This document shows positions 42,054 through 50,977 of a stretch of 64,000 bases of DNA, piece by piece (the first letter of the stretch is position 1; the number at the start of each line of letters is the position of its first letter). The stretch covers positions 19,152 to 83,151 of the forward strand of contig CAIWKE010000021.1 of NCBI GenBank assembly GCA_903913215.1, written 5' to 3'. This stretch comes from an uncultured Holophagaceae bacterium (GTDB lineage: Bacteria > Acidobacteriota > Holophagae > Holophagales > Holophagaceae). A program made the translations under genes and the position numbers. A model generated the notes under the pieces. It saw only the letters and a list, made by a program, of their open reading frames with translations. It had not been told where the DNA came from and searched no databases.

Positions 42054-43439
42054 ATGGCGGACTGGCTTCCGGAACGGCTTCCGGAGGATATCGATGCGGA
42101 GCGGGCCTTCCTGGCGACCTGCTGTGCCCCGGGCGCGGGCTATGTGGCCAGCGAGGCGGTCTTCAGCCTGTCGGATGAGGACTTCGTCCACCCGGCCCAC
42201 CGTGCTGTGTTCAGGGCCCTGCGGACCCTCATCGAGGCCCAGGTGGAGGTCAGCTCCCTCACGCTGAAGGATGCCCTTGATCAGGACGACAGCCTCAACA
42301 AGGTGGGCGGCTATCCCGGACTGGTGGAGTTGCTGGCCGGTGAGGACGTGGAGCGCCCTCAGGTCCTGGCGGACCTCATCCGGCGCAAGGCCAAGCTTCG
42401 CCGCCTGGTGCATCTGGGGGCCGCCCTGGTTCGCCGGGCTGCCGAGGAGGATGAGGCGCCCGAGGTGCTGGTGGACCAGACCGCCCAGGATCTCTTCCAC
42501 CTGGCCCAGGGCGACGCCAAGGCCAAAGGGTTGCTCACCATCCAGTCCGTGGCGAACGATGCGATGGAGCGCCTCGCAGAGCGCATGGAGGGGCGGCTCT
42601 CTCCAGGCGTGCGGGTGGGCTTCAGCCGCTTTGACGAACTCACCCAGGGCTTTCAGCCGGGCAACCTTATCGTGCTGGCAGCGCGGCCGGGCATCGGCAA
42701 GACCGCCCTGGCCCTGAACTGGATCCTGCGTGCGGCCCAAGAGCGGGATGGCCGACCAGGGCATTGCGGCGCCTTCTTCAGCCTGGAGATGAGCCACGAG
42801 GAGGTCTTCATGCGCCTCCTGTCGGCCCAGAGCCAGACCAACATGAAAGATCTCCAGACCGGACGGGCCAGCAACCGCCTGGACCACGTGCTCCGCTGCC
42901 GCGATGAGCTGGTCCAGACGCCCCTCTTCATCTGTGATCAGGCCTCCATCACCGTGCCCCAGATCGCCAACATGGTGGTGAAGCAGGGCACCCAGCACAA
43001 CCGCAAGGTGGAGTTCGTCATCATCGACTACCTGCAGCTGTTGAGCAGCCCCGAGAACAGCCGTGGCTCCAAGCAGAACGAGGCCGTGCGCATTGGCGAG
43101 ATCAGCCGTGGGCTGAAGCTCATGGCGAAGGACTTCGGGATTCCCGTGGTGGTGCTCTCCCAGCTGAACCGCGAAGTGGAGCACCGCACCGGCGGTCGCC
43201 CCCAGCTCAGCGATCTCCGGGACTCCGGCGCCATCGAGCAGGATGCTGACATGGTGGCCTTCATCCACCGGAAGATGGTGCCCTCCAGCGCCCAGGACGA
43301 TAATTCTGAGGACTTGAACACCGCCGAACTCATCGTGGCCAAGCACCGCAACGGCCCCACAGCCATCATCCCGCTGCACTTCCAGGGTGAGTTTGCGATG
43401 TACCGGGAGATGGTGCGGGAGACCTCGTACAACGCATAA
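42054..43439 (+). CDS. dnaB: Replicative DNA helicase DnaB
   Basis: A 461-residue RecA-fold hexameric helicase. The N-terminal domain (DIDAERAFLATCC...) is followed by Walker A VLAARPGIGKTALALNW, FFSLEMSHEEVFMRLL and Walker B FVIIDYLQLL, then LSQLNREVE and SDLRDSGAIEQDADMV. It has no intein. ATG 42054 with GGAG upstream is chosen; an in-frame ATG at 42006 lies inside the upstream gene. A strong terminator begins at its stop codon. Confidence 0.95.
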   Translation: MADWLPERLPEDIDAERAFLATCCAPGAGYVASEAVFSLSDEDFVHPAHRAVFRALRTLIEAQVEVSSLTLKDALDQDDSLNKVGGYPGLVELLAGEDVERPQVLADLIRRKAKLRRLVHLGAALVRRAAEEDEAPEVLVDQTAQDLFHLAQGDAKAKGLLTIQSVANDAMERLAERMEGRLSPGVRVGFSRFDELTQGFQPGNLIVLAARPGIGKTALALNWILRAAQERDGRPGHCGAFFSLEMSHEEVFMRLLSAQSQTNMKDLQTGRASNRLDHVLRCRDELVQTPLFICDQASITVPQIANMVVKQGTQHNRKVEFVIIDYLQLLSSPENSRGSKQNEAVRIGEISRGLKLMAKDFGIPVVVLSQLNREVEHRTGGRPQLSDLRDSGAIEQDADMVAFIHRKMVPSSAQDDNSEDLNTAELIVAKHRNGPTAIIPLHFQGEFAMYREMVRETSYNA

Positions 43440-43468
43440 AAAAGGGCGGAAAAGCACCGCCCTTTTTT
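43438..43468. terminator. Intrinsic terminator after dnaB, bidirectional
   Basis: A run of A, GGGCGG, loop AAAAGCA, CCGCCC and six T, beginning in the dnaB stop codon. The A- and T-runs flank the stem symmetrically, so it would also stop leftward transcription from the E2 gene. Confidence 0.92.
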
Positions 43469-43483
43469 ATGTGGGAAATCAGA

Positions 43484-43522
43484 TTATTCGAGGCCGAAGC
43501 TGGAGTTCTCCAGCTCTTTCTT
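43484..43522 (-). pseudogene. Remnant of an E2 acyltransferase C-terminus
   Basis: On the minus strand this 39-bp stretch reads KKELENSSFGLE followed by TAA. It is almost identical to the last residues of the intact E2 gene just upstream (KKELENSTFGLE, stop at 43595), but the codons differ (for example GGC CTC GAA TAA against GGG TTG GAG TGA). It is not attached to any longer open frame. It looks like the tail of a second, deleted paralogue. Confidence 0.65.
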
Positions 43523-43526
43523 CTCG

Positions 43527-43553
43527 GTATCGCCCCAAAAACGGGGGCGATAC
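43527..43553. repeat. Inverted repeat next to the E2 tail remnant
   Basis: GTATCGCCCC and GGGGCGATAC form a perfect 10-bp stem with a 7-nt loop (AAAAACG). It sits directly at the point where the E2-like reading of the remnant ends. There is no T-run, so it is not an obvious terminator. Confidence 0.55.
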
Positions 43554-43594
43554 ACGAGACCTCTCCTCTGGTCGGGTAGAGGGTTCGGGGTTGG

Positions 43595-44929
43595 TCACTC
43601 CAACCCGAAGGTCGAATTCTCAAGCTCCTTTTTCACGAAGGCCATGAATAAGTCGCCGGTGGCACCATCGATGATCCGATGGTCGAAGCCGAGGCTGCTG
43701 AACATCATCTGGCGGATGGCGATGAAGTCCGTGCCATCGGGGCCAGTGATGACCACAGGGCGCTTCACGATGGCCCCCACGCCCTGGATGGCGACCTGGG
43801 GCTGGTTGATGATGGGCAGGCCGAAAGTGTCGCCGTAGACGCCGGGGTTGGTGATGGTGAAAGTGCCGCCGCTGACTTCGTCAGGCTTGAGCTGCTTGGT
43901 GCGGGCGCGCTCGGCCAGGTCGTTCAAGCTGCGGGCCAGGCCGCCCAGGTTCATCATGTCGGCGTTCTTCACCACGGGGACGATGAGGCCCCAGTCCAGG
44001 CTCACGGCGATGCCCAGGTTGAGGTCCTGCTTGTAGATGATGTTGTCGCCGTCCACGGAGGCGTTGGCCACGGGGTAGGCGCGCAGGGCCTTGCAGGCGG
44101 CCATCATCACGAAGGGCATGAAGCTGAGCTTGGTACCGAACTGGTCCTCGAAGGCCTTCTTGTGCTTGTTGCGCAGCTGGGCCACATGGGTCATGTCGAT
44201 CTCGAAGACCGTGTAGACATGGGCCGAGGTTCGCTTGCTGGCCACCATGCCATCAGCGATGAGCTTGCGCATGCGGGTCATGGGTTCCACTTTCACGCGC
44301 TCGCCGGGGGCGAAGGCGGGCAGGGTTGGGGCCGGAGGCACCGAGAGGGCCGCAGTGAGGCCCAGGGTCGGGGCTGAGGGATCGTGCACGGCGGGGAGGC
44401 GGGGGGCGAGGCTGGGGGGCGGCGTCGTTGCCGCCTTGGCCAGGTGGGCCTCCAGATCCTCCTTGGTGACGCGCCCGGCCTGGCCAGTGCCCTCAATGTG
44501 AGCCAGGTCGAGGCCATGCTGCTTGGCCATCTCCCGCACCAGGGGACTACTCTTGGTGCGCAGACGGCCCTCCAGGCTGTTGTCGTCCTCCAGCGGGGCT
44601 GGGGCCGCTGTGGGAGCTGGGGCCAGGGCCACAACCGGGATGGCGGTCGGGAGCTGGACCACAGGGGGCACGCTCCCGGCGGGCTTTTCGGAGGCGTCCC
44701 CGATGCGCGCCACCACGGTGCCCACGGGCACGGTGAGGTTCACGTCCACCAGGATTTCCAGCAGGGTGCCACCGGCCGGGGCCGGAATCTCCGCATCGAC
44801 CTTGTCTGTACTGATTTCGTAGAGGGTGTCGTCCTTGGCGATGACATCCCCCACCTGCTTGTGCCACTTCAGCACCGTGGCTTCGGCGATGCTCTCGCCC
44901 ATCTGGGGCATGACGACGTCAAAGGCCAT
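43595..44929 (-). CDS. 2-oxo acid dehydrogenase E2 (dihydrolipoamide acyltransferase)
   Basis: A 444-residue E2 core. The lipoyl domain carries Lys43 in EISTDKVDAEIPA; a Pro/Ala-rich linker leads to the peripheral-subunit-binding domain (SPLVREMAKQHGLDLAHIEG) and the catalytic domain with SLGFDHRIIDGATGD. The lipoyl motif and QMGESIAEATVLKWHK fit branched-chain or 2-oxoglutarate-type E2 enzymes; which substrate is unclear because no E1 or E3 gene is in the window. AGGAGCGAATC precedes the ATG. It follows gatA by 9 bp. Confidence 0.92.
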   Translation of the reverse strand: MAFDVVMPQMGESIAEATVLKWHKQVGDVIAKDDTLYEISTDKVDAEIPAPAGGTLLEILVDVNLTVPVGTVVARIGDASEKPAGSVPPVVQLPTAIPVVALAPAPTAAPAPLEDDNSLEGRLRTKSSPLVREMAKQHGLDLAHIEGTGQAGRVTKEDLEAHLAKAATTPPPSLAPRLPAVHDPSAPTLGLTAALSVPPAPTLPAFAPGERVKVEPMTRMRKLIADGMVASKRTSAHVYTVFEIDMTHVAQLRNKHKKAFEDQFGTKLSFMPFVMMAACKALRAYPVANASVDGDNIIYKQDLNLGIAVSLDWGLIVPVVKNADMMNLGGLARSLNDLAERARTKQLKPDEVSGGTFTITNPGVYGDTFGLPIINQPQVAIQGVGAIVKRPVVITGPDGTDFIAIRQMMFSSLGFDHRIIDGATGDLFMAFVKKELENSTFGLE

Positions 44930-44938
44930 GATTCGCTC

Positions 44939-46393
44939 CTACGCGGAAAGGGGTGGGGTTTCGAGGTGGTGACGGGTGAGGGACTGGAAGGCATGGGCCG
45001 TTTCCAGCAGCGACACATCCGAGAAGGCCGGCCCGATGAGTTGGATGCCGGCGGGCATGCCTGCGGTGAAGCCCGCGGGCATGGAAAGGCAGGGCAGCCC
45101 GGCCAGGGCTGTGGGTACCGTATAGACATCAGCCAGGTACATGGCCAGGGGATCCTGGGTGTGGGCCCCGAAAGGGAAGGCGATGGAAGGGCTCACGGGG
45201 GTGGCCAGGACATCGACGTCCTTGAATACCCGGAGGAAATCCTGGGCAATGAGGGTGCGGGCCTTCATGGCTTTCAGGTAGAAGGCATCGTAGGAGCCCT
45301 TGGAGAGGCAAAAGGCCCCCAGGAGGATGCGGCGTTTGACTTCGTCCCCCAGGCCCGCGTCCCGGGTCTCGGCGATCATGTCCGGCAGGCAATCGGTGGA
45401 AACCCGGGCGCCATACCGCACGCCATCGAAGCGGCTGAGGTTGGAGGAGACCTCGCTGGTGCACAGCAGGTAGTAGGTATCGATGGCGTAGCGGGTGTGG
45501 GGGAGGCTGACTTCCCTGACGGTGGCGCCCTGATCCCGAAGCAGGTCGATGGCGGAGTCGAGGAGGACGCGGACGGCCGGATTCAGCCCCTCGCCGAAGT
45601 ATTCCACCGGCAGCCCGATGCGCAGCCCCTGAAGGCGGGCGGGCCGAAGGGGGACCAGGCGCTCGGCGGCGGGCAGGGGCAGGGAGGTGCTGTCCAGGGG
45701 ATCCAGGCCGGCCATGACGCTGAGGGCCAGAGCCAGGTCCGCGGCGGAGACGGCCACGGGGCCCACCTGATCCATGCTGGAGGCCATGGCGGCCAGGCCG
45801 TAGCGGCTCAGCACGCCGTAGGTGGGCCGCAGGGCGGTCACGTTGCAGAAGGAGGCTGGCAGGCGCACGGAGCCGCCCGTGTCGCTGCCCAGGGCCAGGG
45901 GCGCGTAACCTGCGGCCACGGAGACGATGGAGCCGCTGCTGCTGCCCCCGGGGACGCGGCTGGTGTCCCAGGGATTCCGGGCGGCGCCGAAGGCGCTGTA
46001 TTCGCCACTGGAGCCCATGGCGAACTCGTCCATGTTGGCCTTGGCCACGGGCACGGCGCCGGCCCGCAGCAGGCGCTGGACCACGGTGGCGTCGTAGGGG
46101 GCGGTGTAACCCTTCAGGATTCTTGAACCGCAGGTCATGGGCAGGCCGGTCCAGTTCAGGTTGTCTTTGAGGACGATGGGCAGGCCCAGGACCGGACTGC
46201 GTTCCCCGGCCTGGAGACGCCGGTCCGCCTGCCGGGCAAGGTCCAGGCTGAGGGGAGCATCCGTGGCCAGGATGGCGTGGAGTGCTGGGTCCAGGGCCTC
46301 CATGCGCTCCAGGGAGGCCCGGACCAGGACTTCGGAGGACAGGTCGCCGGCATCGAGCCCTTCGCGCCAATCCACCGCTGTGCCAGCCTTCAT
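44939..46393 (-). CDS. gatA: Aspartyl/glutamyl-tRNA amidotransferase subunit A (GatA)
   Basis: A 484-residue amidase-signature protein supplying ammonia for tRNA-dependent Gln/Asn formation. The Lys-Ser-Ser triad lies in LPIVLKDN, LGSDTGGSVRLPASFC and VPGGSSSGSIVSVAAG. PTYGVLSRYGLAAMASSMDQVGP and MPAGIQLIG are typical for GatA and not general amidases. gatB and gatC are not adjacent, which is common. GGGAGGC precedes ATG 46391-46393. Operon with the E2 gene, 9 bp apart. Confidence 0.93.
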   Translation of the reverse strand: MKAGTAVDWREGLDAGDLSSEVLVRASLERMEALDPALHAILATDAPLSLDLARQADRRLQAGERSPVLGLPIVLKDNLNWTGLPMTCGSRILKGYTAPYDATVVQRLLRAGAVPVAKANMDEFAMGSSGEYSAFGAARNPWDTSRVPGGSSSGSIVSVAAGYAPLALGSDTGGSVRLPASFCNVTALRPTYGVLSRYGLAAMASSMDQVGPVAVSAADLALALSVMAGLDPLDSTSLPLPAAERLVPLRPARLQGLRIGLPVEYFGEGLNPAVRVLLDSAIDLLRDQGATVREVSLPHTRYAIDTYYLLCTSEVSSNLSRFDGVRYGARVSTDCLPDMIAETRDAGLGDEVKRRILLGAFCLSKGSYDAFYLKAMKARTLIAQDFLRVFKDVDVLATPVSPSIAFPFGAHTQDPLAMYLADVYTVPTALAGLPCLSMPAGFTAGMPAGIQLIGPAFSDVSLLETAHAFQSLTRHHLETPPLSA

Positions 46394-46512
46394 GCCTTTG
46401 CCTCCCGAATCTACTACTGTGCCAGCCTGGCTGAGCCGCTTCCAGTCTGGTGCGGATGAGGCCGAAGAATGCCTCGGGAGGGACTTTCGATGCTGAATCT
46501 CGCTCCCAGGAA

Positions 46513-46541
46513 CTGCACTTGGGCTGGAAATAGGCTACCAT
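46513..46541 (+). promoter_or_regulatory. Candidate promoter of the J-domain/PP2C genes
   Basis: CTGCAC (46513-46518), 17-bp spacer, TACCAT (46536-46541). It is only a moderate match, about 67 bp upstream of the J-domain gene start and divergent from gatA. Confidence 0.3.
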
Positions 46542-46607
46542 CCTGTGCTCAAGCCTCGTCCTTTCATCCCATTCCGAAATCCGGATGCAGGGTTATTCTG
46601 GAAGACC

Positions 46608-47336
46608 ATGAATCCATTCAATGTGCTGGAAGTTCCCCCGGATGCCTCGCCTGAGGACATCAAGGCCGCGTACCACCGCCTCGCGAAGCGGTGGCATCCT
46701 GACCGTTATACCGGCGAGGAGAAAGTGGAGGCGGAAACCCGCTTTCGGGAGCTGGCGGAAGCCTTCAGCATCCTGAAAGACCCCGCCAAGCGGCTGTCGC
46801 TCCAGCAGTCCCTGCCCAAGGCGCCGCAGCAAGGTTCAGTCACAGCCGAGCCCGAGTCGGCCCAGGAACGCACACCTGAGGATTGGGCCAACATGGCCAA
46901 GGCTGCCTTCGACGAGGGCAAGGTCGACCAGGCCCGGGCGCTGATCCATTACGCAATCCGTCTGGATGACCAGAAACCGAAATATCACGCACTGCTGGCC
47001 TCCATCCTGGAAAAAGAGGGAGGGGACCTCCGGTCCGTGGTGAAGTCGTTGGAGACCGCCGTGCGTCTCGCGCCCAAGGATGTGGAAAGCCACATCCGGC
47101 TCTTCCAGCACTTCCAGACTCTGGGCATGGCAGCCAGAGCTCAGCGGCACCTCCAGATCGCTACGGAGATATCTCCGAACCATCCCAAGCTCCGCGCTGC
47201 GCAGAGCAAGGGGGCCAAGGGCCAGAAGAGCGGCATGAATGCGGCGCAAGGAAAAAAGGGGGACACTCCCCCACCCGCAGAGAGTCTTGTGGATCAACTC
47301 AAGGGCCTCTGGGGCCGGTTGACGGGAAGGGGTTGA
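46608..47336 (+). CDS. J-domain protein with TPR-like repeats
   Basis: A 242-residue protein. Residues 1-65 are a DnaJ J-domain (NPFNVLEVPPDASPEDIKAAY, intact HPD in KRWHPDRY, RELAEAFSILKDPAKR). Residues ~100-200 form TPR-like helical pairs (AKAAFDEGKVDQARALIHYA, LETAVRLAPKDVESH). The tail is rich in Lys/Gly/Gln. It should recruit an Hsp70 to clients bound by the repeats. ATG 46608 (GGAAGA upstream) starts the J-domain. The PP2C gene follows 2 bp later, so they form one unit upstream of pilMNOPQ. Confidence 0.85.
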   Translation: MNPFNVLEVPPDASPEDIKAAYHRLAKRWHPDRYTGEEKVEAETRFRELAEAFSILKDPAKRLSLQQSLPKAPQQGSVTAEPESAQERTPEDWANMAKAAFDEGKVDQARALIHYAIRLDDQKPKYHALLASILEKEGGDLRSVVKSLETAVRLAPKDVESHIRLFQHFQTLGMAARAQRHLQIATEISPNHPKLRAAQSKGAKGQKSGMNAAQGKKGDTPPPAESLVDQLKGLWGRLTGRG

Positions 47337-47338
47337 TC

Positions 47339-48106
47339 ATGGGGATTCTTGCTGCAGGCGCTACCGATGTGGGTTGTGTGCGGAAGCACAACGAGGACTG
47401 CCTCCTGGTTGATGCTGCTCTGAGCTTGTTCGTGGTGGCGGATGGCCTCGGTGGCCACGCGGCCGGGGAGGTGGCCAGCCAGATCGTGGTGGACACTGTG
47501 GCCCGCTTCGTGGGGGAGACCCTGGAGAAGGACCGCACCTGGCCTGTGGAATACGATCCCACCTTGAGCTATGACGGCAACCGCCTGAAGGTGGCTCTGC
47601 TTCTGTCTGATCAGGCCATCACCGAAGACATCCGGCGCAATCCCGAGCGCGAGACCATGGGTTCCACGGTGGTGGCGGGACTCTTCCACGAGTCGAAGCT
47701 CACCCTCGCCCACGTGGGGGATAGCCGGGCCTACATCCTGGGGCCCGAGGGCATTCGCCAGGTCACCCGGGACCACAGCTGGGTGGCCGAGCAGGTGGCC
47801 AATGGGATCCTGACCCCCTCCGAGGCCCGGGTCCACCCCTTCAGAAACGTCATTACTCAGGCTCTTGGTAATGGTGGCGATCTAGAAATCGAGGTCCAGG
47901 AACTGGATCTTGAAAAATCGGAGCGACTCTTGCTTTGCTCTGATGGCCTTTCAGGAATGATCGGTGACAAAGAGATCTGGGACATCGCGGGACGGACCAA
48001 TGACTTCCAACATGCTGTGGAATCATTGATTAATACCGCAAGGGAACACGGGGGGGATGACAACATCACCGTCATTCTCGTGGGTTGGGAGCATGGAGAT
48101 GACTGA
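47339..48106 (+). CDS. PP2C-family serine/threonine protein phosphatase
   Basis: A 255-residue PPM phosphatase with all metal and phosphate motifs: TDVGCVRKHNEDCLLV, FVVADGLGGHAAGE, MGSTVVAGLF, LAHVGDSRAYIL, LLLCSDGLSGMI and HGGDDNITVILV. It probably counteracts a Ser/Thr kinase not encoded here. ATG 47339 is preferred to an in-frame TTG at 47333. It is in a unit with the J-domain gene and 91 bp before pilM. Confidence 0.93.
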   Translation: MGILAAGATDVGCVRKHNEDCLLVDAALSLFVVADGLGGHAAGEVASQIVVDTVARFVGETLEKDRTWPVEYDPTLSYDGNRLKVALLLSDQAITEDIRRNPERETMGSTVVAGLFHESKLTLAHVGDSRAYILGPEGIRQVTRDHSWVAEQVANGILTPSEARVHPFRNVITQALGNGGDLEIEVQELDLEKSERLLLCSDGLSGMIGDKEIWDIAGRTNDFQHAVESLINTAREHGGDDNITVILVGWEHGDD

Positions 48107-48197
48107 AAGATAGATAGTTAACCTTGACCTTGTCCAATCGCGCTGTAACCTTCCATACATCTAATATTTTTCCTAATCTCTCCTAGCGAGGCATCCG

Positions 48198-49280
48198 GTG
48201 GGCCTTTTCGGAAGCAAAACCAAAAGTCTTGTCGGCTTGGACATTGGCTCAAGTTCGGTCAAGGTCTGTGAACTCCAGCAGTTGGGCAAAGGCTCCAACA
48301 TCAGGTACCGGCTCCAGAAGCTGGGCCAGGTGGCACTGCCCACAGACGCCATCGTGGATGGGGACATCATGGACAGCAATGCGGTGTCCTCGGCCATTCG
48401 CCAGGTGCTGGCGGAACAGAAGATCAAAGCCAAAGAAGTGGCCATTTCAGTCTCGGGCCAGCAGGTGATGGTCAAAAAAGTGACGTTCCCCCTCATGAGC
48501 CAAGCTGAGCTGGCGGAATCTGTTCGTTGGGAAGCGGAAAGCTTCTTCCCTGCCGGACAGGGGCTGGACTCCTACGCGCTGGATTACTCCCTCATTGAAG
48601 AGCGGGCCGCGGACGGCAACATGGATGTGGTCCTGGTGGCCTGCCGGAAGGACAAGCTGGAGGCCTACGTGAGCTGCGTGGCTCAGGCCGGCTGCAGTCC
48701 CAAGGTCGTGGACGTCGATGTGTTCGCCATTCAGAATGCCTACGAGATCAACACCTCCGGGGGCAACCGGGATGAAGTGGTCGCCCTGGTCAACATGGGG
48801 GCTACTTTCACGAACCTCACGATGATGGTTGGCGGCAAGTCGGTGTTCTGGCGCGATATGGCCTGGGGCAGCGGTCGCTACTCCGAGAAGCTCGTCGAGG
48901 ACTGGGGTGTCAGCCGGGAAGCCGCTGAGTTGCTCAAGCGGAACCAAGCTGCTGATGGCCGGGAGCCGGAGGAGATCCAGCCGTCTATCAACGCCGTCTC
49001 CGATGCCTTTGCGGACGAACTCACCCGCACACTGGACTTCTTCAAAAGCAGTTTCAAGGTGGATCGCCTGGACCGGGTCATGGTTTCGGGCGGTGGTTCC
49101 ATGATCCATGGCCTTATGGAAGTCCTGGGCGATCGACTCCGGGTCTCCGTGGAGCGCTTCAATCCCTTCCAGCTCATCGAGGTCGATGGCCGGACCGAGG
49201 ACCCCGTCACGGTCCGTGAAATCGGTGGTGGTGCGGCGGTGGTTGTCGGGCTGGCCATGCGCCAAGAGGGGGACCGATGA
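48198..49280 (+). CDS. pilM: Type IV pilus assembly ATPase-like protein PilM
   Basis: A 360-residue actin-like protein (FtsA/PilM fold) forming the cytoplasmic ring of the type IV pilus alignment complex. VGLDIGSSSVKVCEL is the first phosphate motif, and VALVNMGATFTNLTMM and VMVSGGGSMIHGL the later ones. It begins with GTG at 48198, as the N-terminus MGLFGSKTKSLVGLDIG requires. First gene of pilMNOPQ; overlaps pilN by 4 bp. Confidence 0.94.
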   Translation: MGLFGSKTKSLVGLDIGSSSVKVCELQQLGKGSNIRYRLQKLGQVALPTDAIVDGDIMDSNAVSSAIRQVLAEQKIKAKEVAISVSGQQVMVKKVTFPLMSQAELAESVRWEAESFFPAGQGLDSYALDYSLIEERAADGNMDVVLVACRKDKLEAYVSCVAQAGCSPKVVDVDVFAIQNAYEINTSGGNRDEVVALVNMGATFTNLTMMVGGKSVFWRDMAWGSGRYSEKLVEDWGVSREAAELLKRNQAADGREPEEIQPSINAVSDAFADELTRTLDFFKSSFKVDRLDRVMVSGGGSMIHGLMEVLGDRLRVSVERFNPFQLIEVDGRTEDPVTVREIGGGAAVVVGLAMRQEGDR

Positions 49281-49876
49281 TCAAGATCAACCTGCTTGGT
49301 GATGCCTTGGCCCAGTCTGGCGCCAAAAAGGGTGGCGATAAGACATCGGCTGAGCCCGTCCAGGTCTATACAGGCGAGGGTGGAAGCCGGTCCAGCCTGC
49401 CCATCGCAGGTGTGGTGGTGGGCCTCGCCATCGCCGCACTGGGCGGCGTGTACTACCTCTGGCTGAACGGCGAGTTCACCAGGGCCGAGAAGAAAAAGGC
49501 AGACCTGGAGCGGGACAAGAAGCAGTATGAGCCTTTCATCGCCTTGGAGAAGAAGTTCCGGGAGAAGAAGGAATCCCTCCAGAAGAAGGAAGAAGTGATG
49601 ACCACCCTCAAGCGCCAGCAGACGCTGCCGGTGCACTTCCTCGAGGAGTTGGCCAACAGCCTGCCGGATGACGTCTGGTTCAAGAAGATCACGCAGAAGG
49701 GAACCACCATCACGATCGATGGGGAGGGCCGGAACTTCGAGGCCATCAACGCCTTCTATGGGAACCTCCAGTCCAGGACCCGCTGGTTCAAGAAGATCAA
49801 TTACCCGGGAGCCAAGCGGACCACCACTGGGTCTTTCGAATTTTCCATCTCCTTTGAACTCCAGAACGCCGTCTGA
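49277..49876 (+). CDS. pilN: Type IV pilus assembly protein PilN
   Basis: A 199-residue bitopic inner-membrane protein. MIKINLLGD at the N-terminus is the PilN segment that binds PilM; a hydrophobic helix follows near residues 36-60 (PIAGVVVGLAIAALGGVYYL), then a lysine/glutamate-rich coiled coil and a ferredoxin-like periplasmic domain. Starts in the pilM stop; pilO follows after 8 bp. Confidence 0.93.
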   Translation: MIKINLLGDALAQSGAKKGGDKTSAEPVQVYTGEGGSRSSLPIAGVVVGLAIAALGGVYYLWLNGEFTRAEKKKADLERDKKQYEPFIALEKKFREKKESLQKKEEVMTTLKRQQTLPVHFLEELANSLPDDVWFKKITQKGTTITIDGEGRNFEAINAFYGNLQSRTRWFKKINYPGAKRTTTGSFEFSISFELQNAV

Positions 49877-49884
49877 GGTAGGCC

Positions 49885-50493
49885 ATGAATCCCCAACTTC
49901 AGAAACAGATCGGTGTGGGCGCAGTGGCAGGCCTCATCCTGGCTGGCTTGGTCTATTTCCTCCTGGGCGGCAAGCGAACGGATTTGGAAGTGGTCAACGC
50001 GGACGTCAAGGTGCTCCAGGACCAGGTCGACAAGGGACGCCTCCTGAAGGCCAGCTTCGAAAAACTGCGCGAGGAAGTGGCCAAGCAGGACAAGCGAATC
50101 GAGGATCTGATCAAGATCATGCCCTCGGATACGGATTACGGGGAGATACCCTACCGGATCAAGAAGATTGCGGATGACGCCGGCATTGATCAGGTGTCCT
50201 TCTCTCTCAAGCCAGAGCGGCGGGACACCTACTACACCGAGAAGCCTGTGGAATTCGAATTCCGGGTGGGCTATCACTCCTTCGGGCAGTTCGCTTCCCT
50301 CATCTCGGGTTACGAAAAAATCATCAATCTCTCGAACATCGAGATCACCCGCAAGCCCGACGCCCGAAGCGCCTACCCCGCTACTGTGAAGTGCACCATC
50401 AGTGCCTTCATCTACAATCCCGAACCTCCTCCAGCCGACCCCGTCAAGAAGCCAGTGGCGGCGGCCCCCAAGGCCAGCGGGAAGGAGGACTGA
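49885..50493 (+). CDS. pilO: Type IV pilus assembly protein PilO
   Basis: A 202-residue bitopic protein with an N-terminal helix (IGVGAVAGLILAGLVYFLL), coiled coil (residues ~35-80) and a periplasmic domain starting around IMPSDTDYGEIPYRIKKI, the usual PilO pattern. It pairs with PilN and links to PilP. pilP starts 7 bp after its stop. Confidence 0.92.
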   Translation: MNPQLQKQIGVGAVAGLILAGLVYFLLGGKRTDLEVVNADVKVLQDQVDKGRLLKASFEKLREEVAKQDKRIEDLIKIMPSDTDYGEIPYRIKKIADDAGIDQVSFSLKPERRDTYYTEKPVEFEFRVGYHSFGQFASLISGYEKIINLSNIEITRKPDARSAYPATVKCTISAFIYNPEPPPADPVKKPVAAAPKASGKED

Positions 50494-50500
50494 GGTCATC

Positions 50501-50977
50501 ATGCATACCCGTATCCCGATTTCCACCTTTCTCCTGGCTGTCTCGGTGCTGTGCGCCCAGGCACCTTCCAAGCCTGCCCCGGCACCCGCTAAGCCTGCCT
50601 CGGCACCAACCGCCCAGGCTCCCACCCCCCCTGCGCCAGATGACGTGGCCCAAGTGAAGGCGGTGCCCTACAAGCCCACCATCCAACGGGATCCTTTCTC
50701 CGCCCCACGGGAGGAGCGCTCTTCGGATGCCCTCGACCTTCTCGATGATATCGCCGTGAAGGGCATGATCCGTAAAGAGGGCAAGAATTTTGCTGTGGTC
50801 TCGGATAGCCGGGGCAATGTCCGCTGGTTGCCTCAGGGGCACCGGTTCAAGGATGGAGAGATTACCTCCATTACAGAAAAGAGTGTGACGTTCCACCAAT
50901 GGGAATTGAACACGACCAATCGTTCCGCGTTCCGCACCATCACGAAGACGTTCAAGCGTGAGGAGGGTAATCCATGA
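50501..50977 (+). CDS. pilP: Type IV pilus assembly protein PilP
   Basis: A 158-residue periplasmic protein with an N-terminal signal sequence (MHTRIPISTFLLAVSVLCAQ; an ambiguous lipobox around VLCAQ), a Pro/Ala linker and the PilP domain with QRDPFSAPRE and IAVKGMIRKEGKNFAVV. It connects PilNO to the secretin PilQ. ATG 50501 with GAGGT upstream is chosen; longer in-frame readings are in pilO. Overlaps pilQ by 4 bp. Confidence 0.92.
   Translation: MHTRIPISTFLLAVSVLCAQAPSKPAPAPAKPASAPTAQAPTPPAPDDVAQVKAVPYKPTIQRDPFSAPREERSSDALDLLDDIAVKGMIRKEGKNFAVVSDSRGNVRWLPQGHRFKDGEITSITEKSVTFHQWELNTTNRSAFRTITKTFKREEGNP

Noticed and set aside
44939..46393. GatA without GatB/GatC as a broken amidotransferase
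   Set aside because: gat genes are often scattered in bacteria and this GatA has all catalytic residues.
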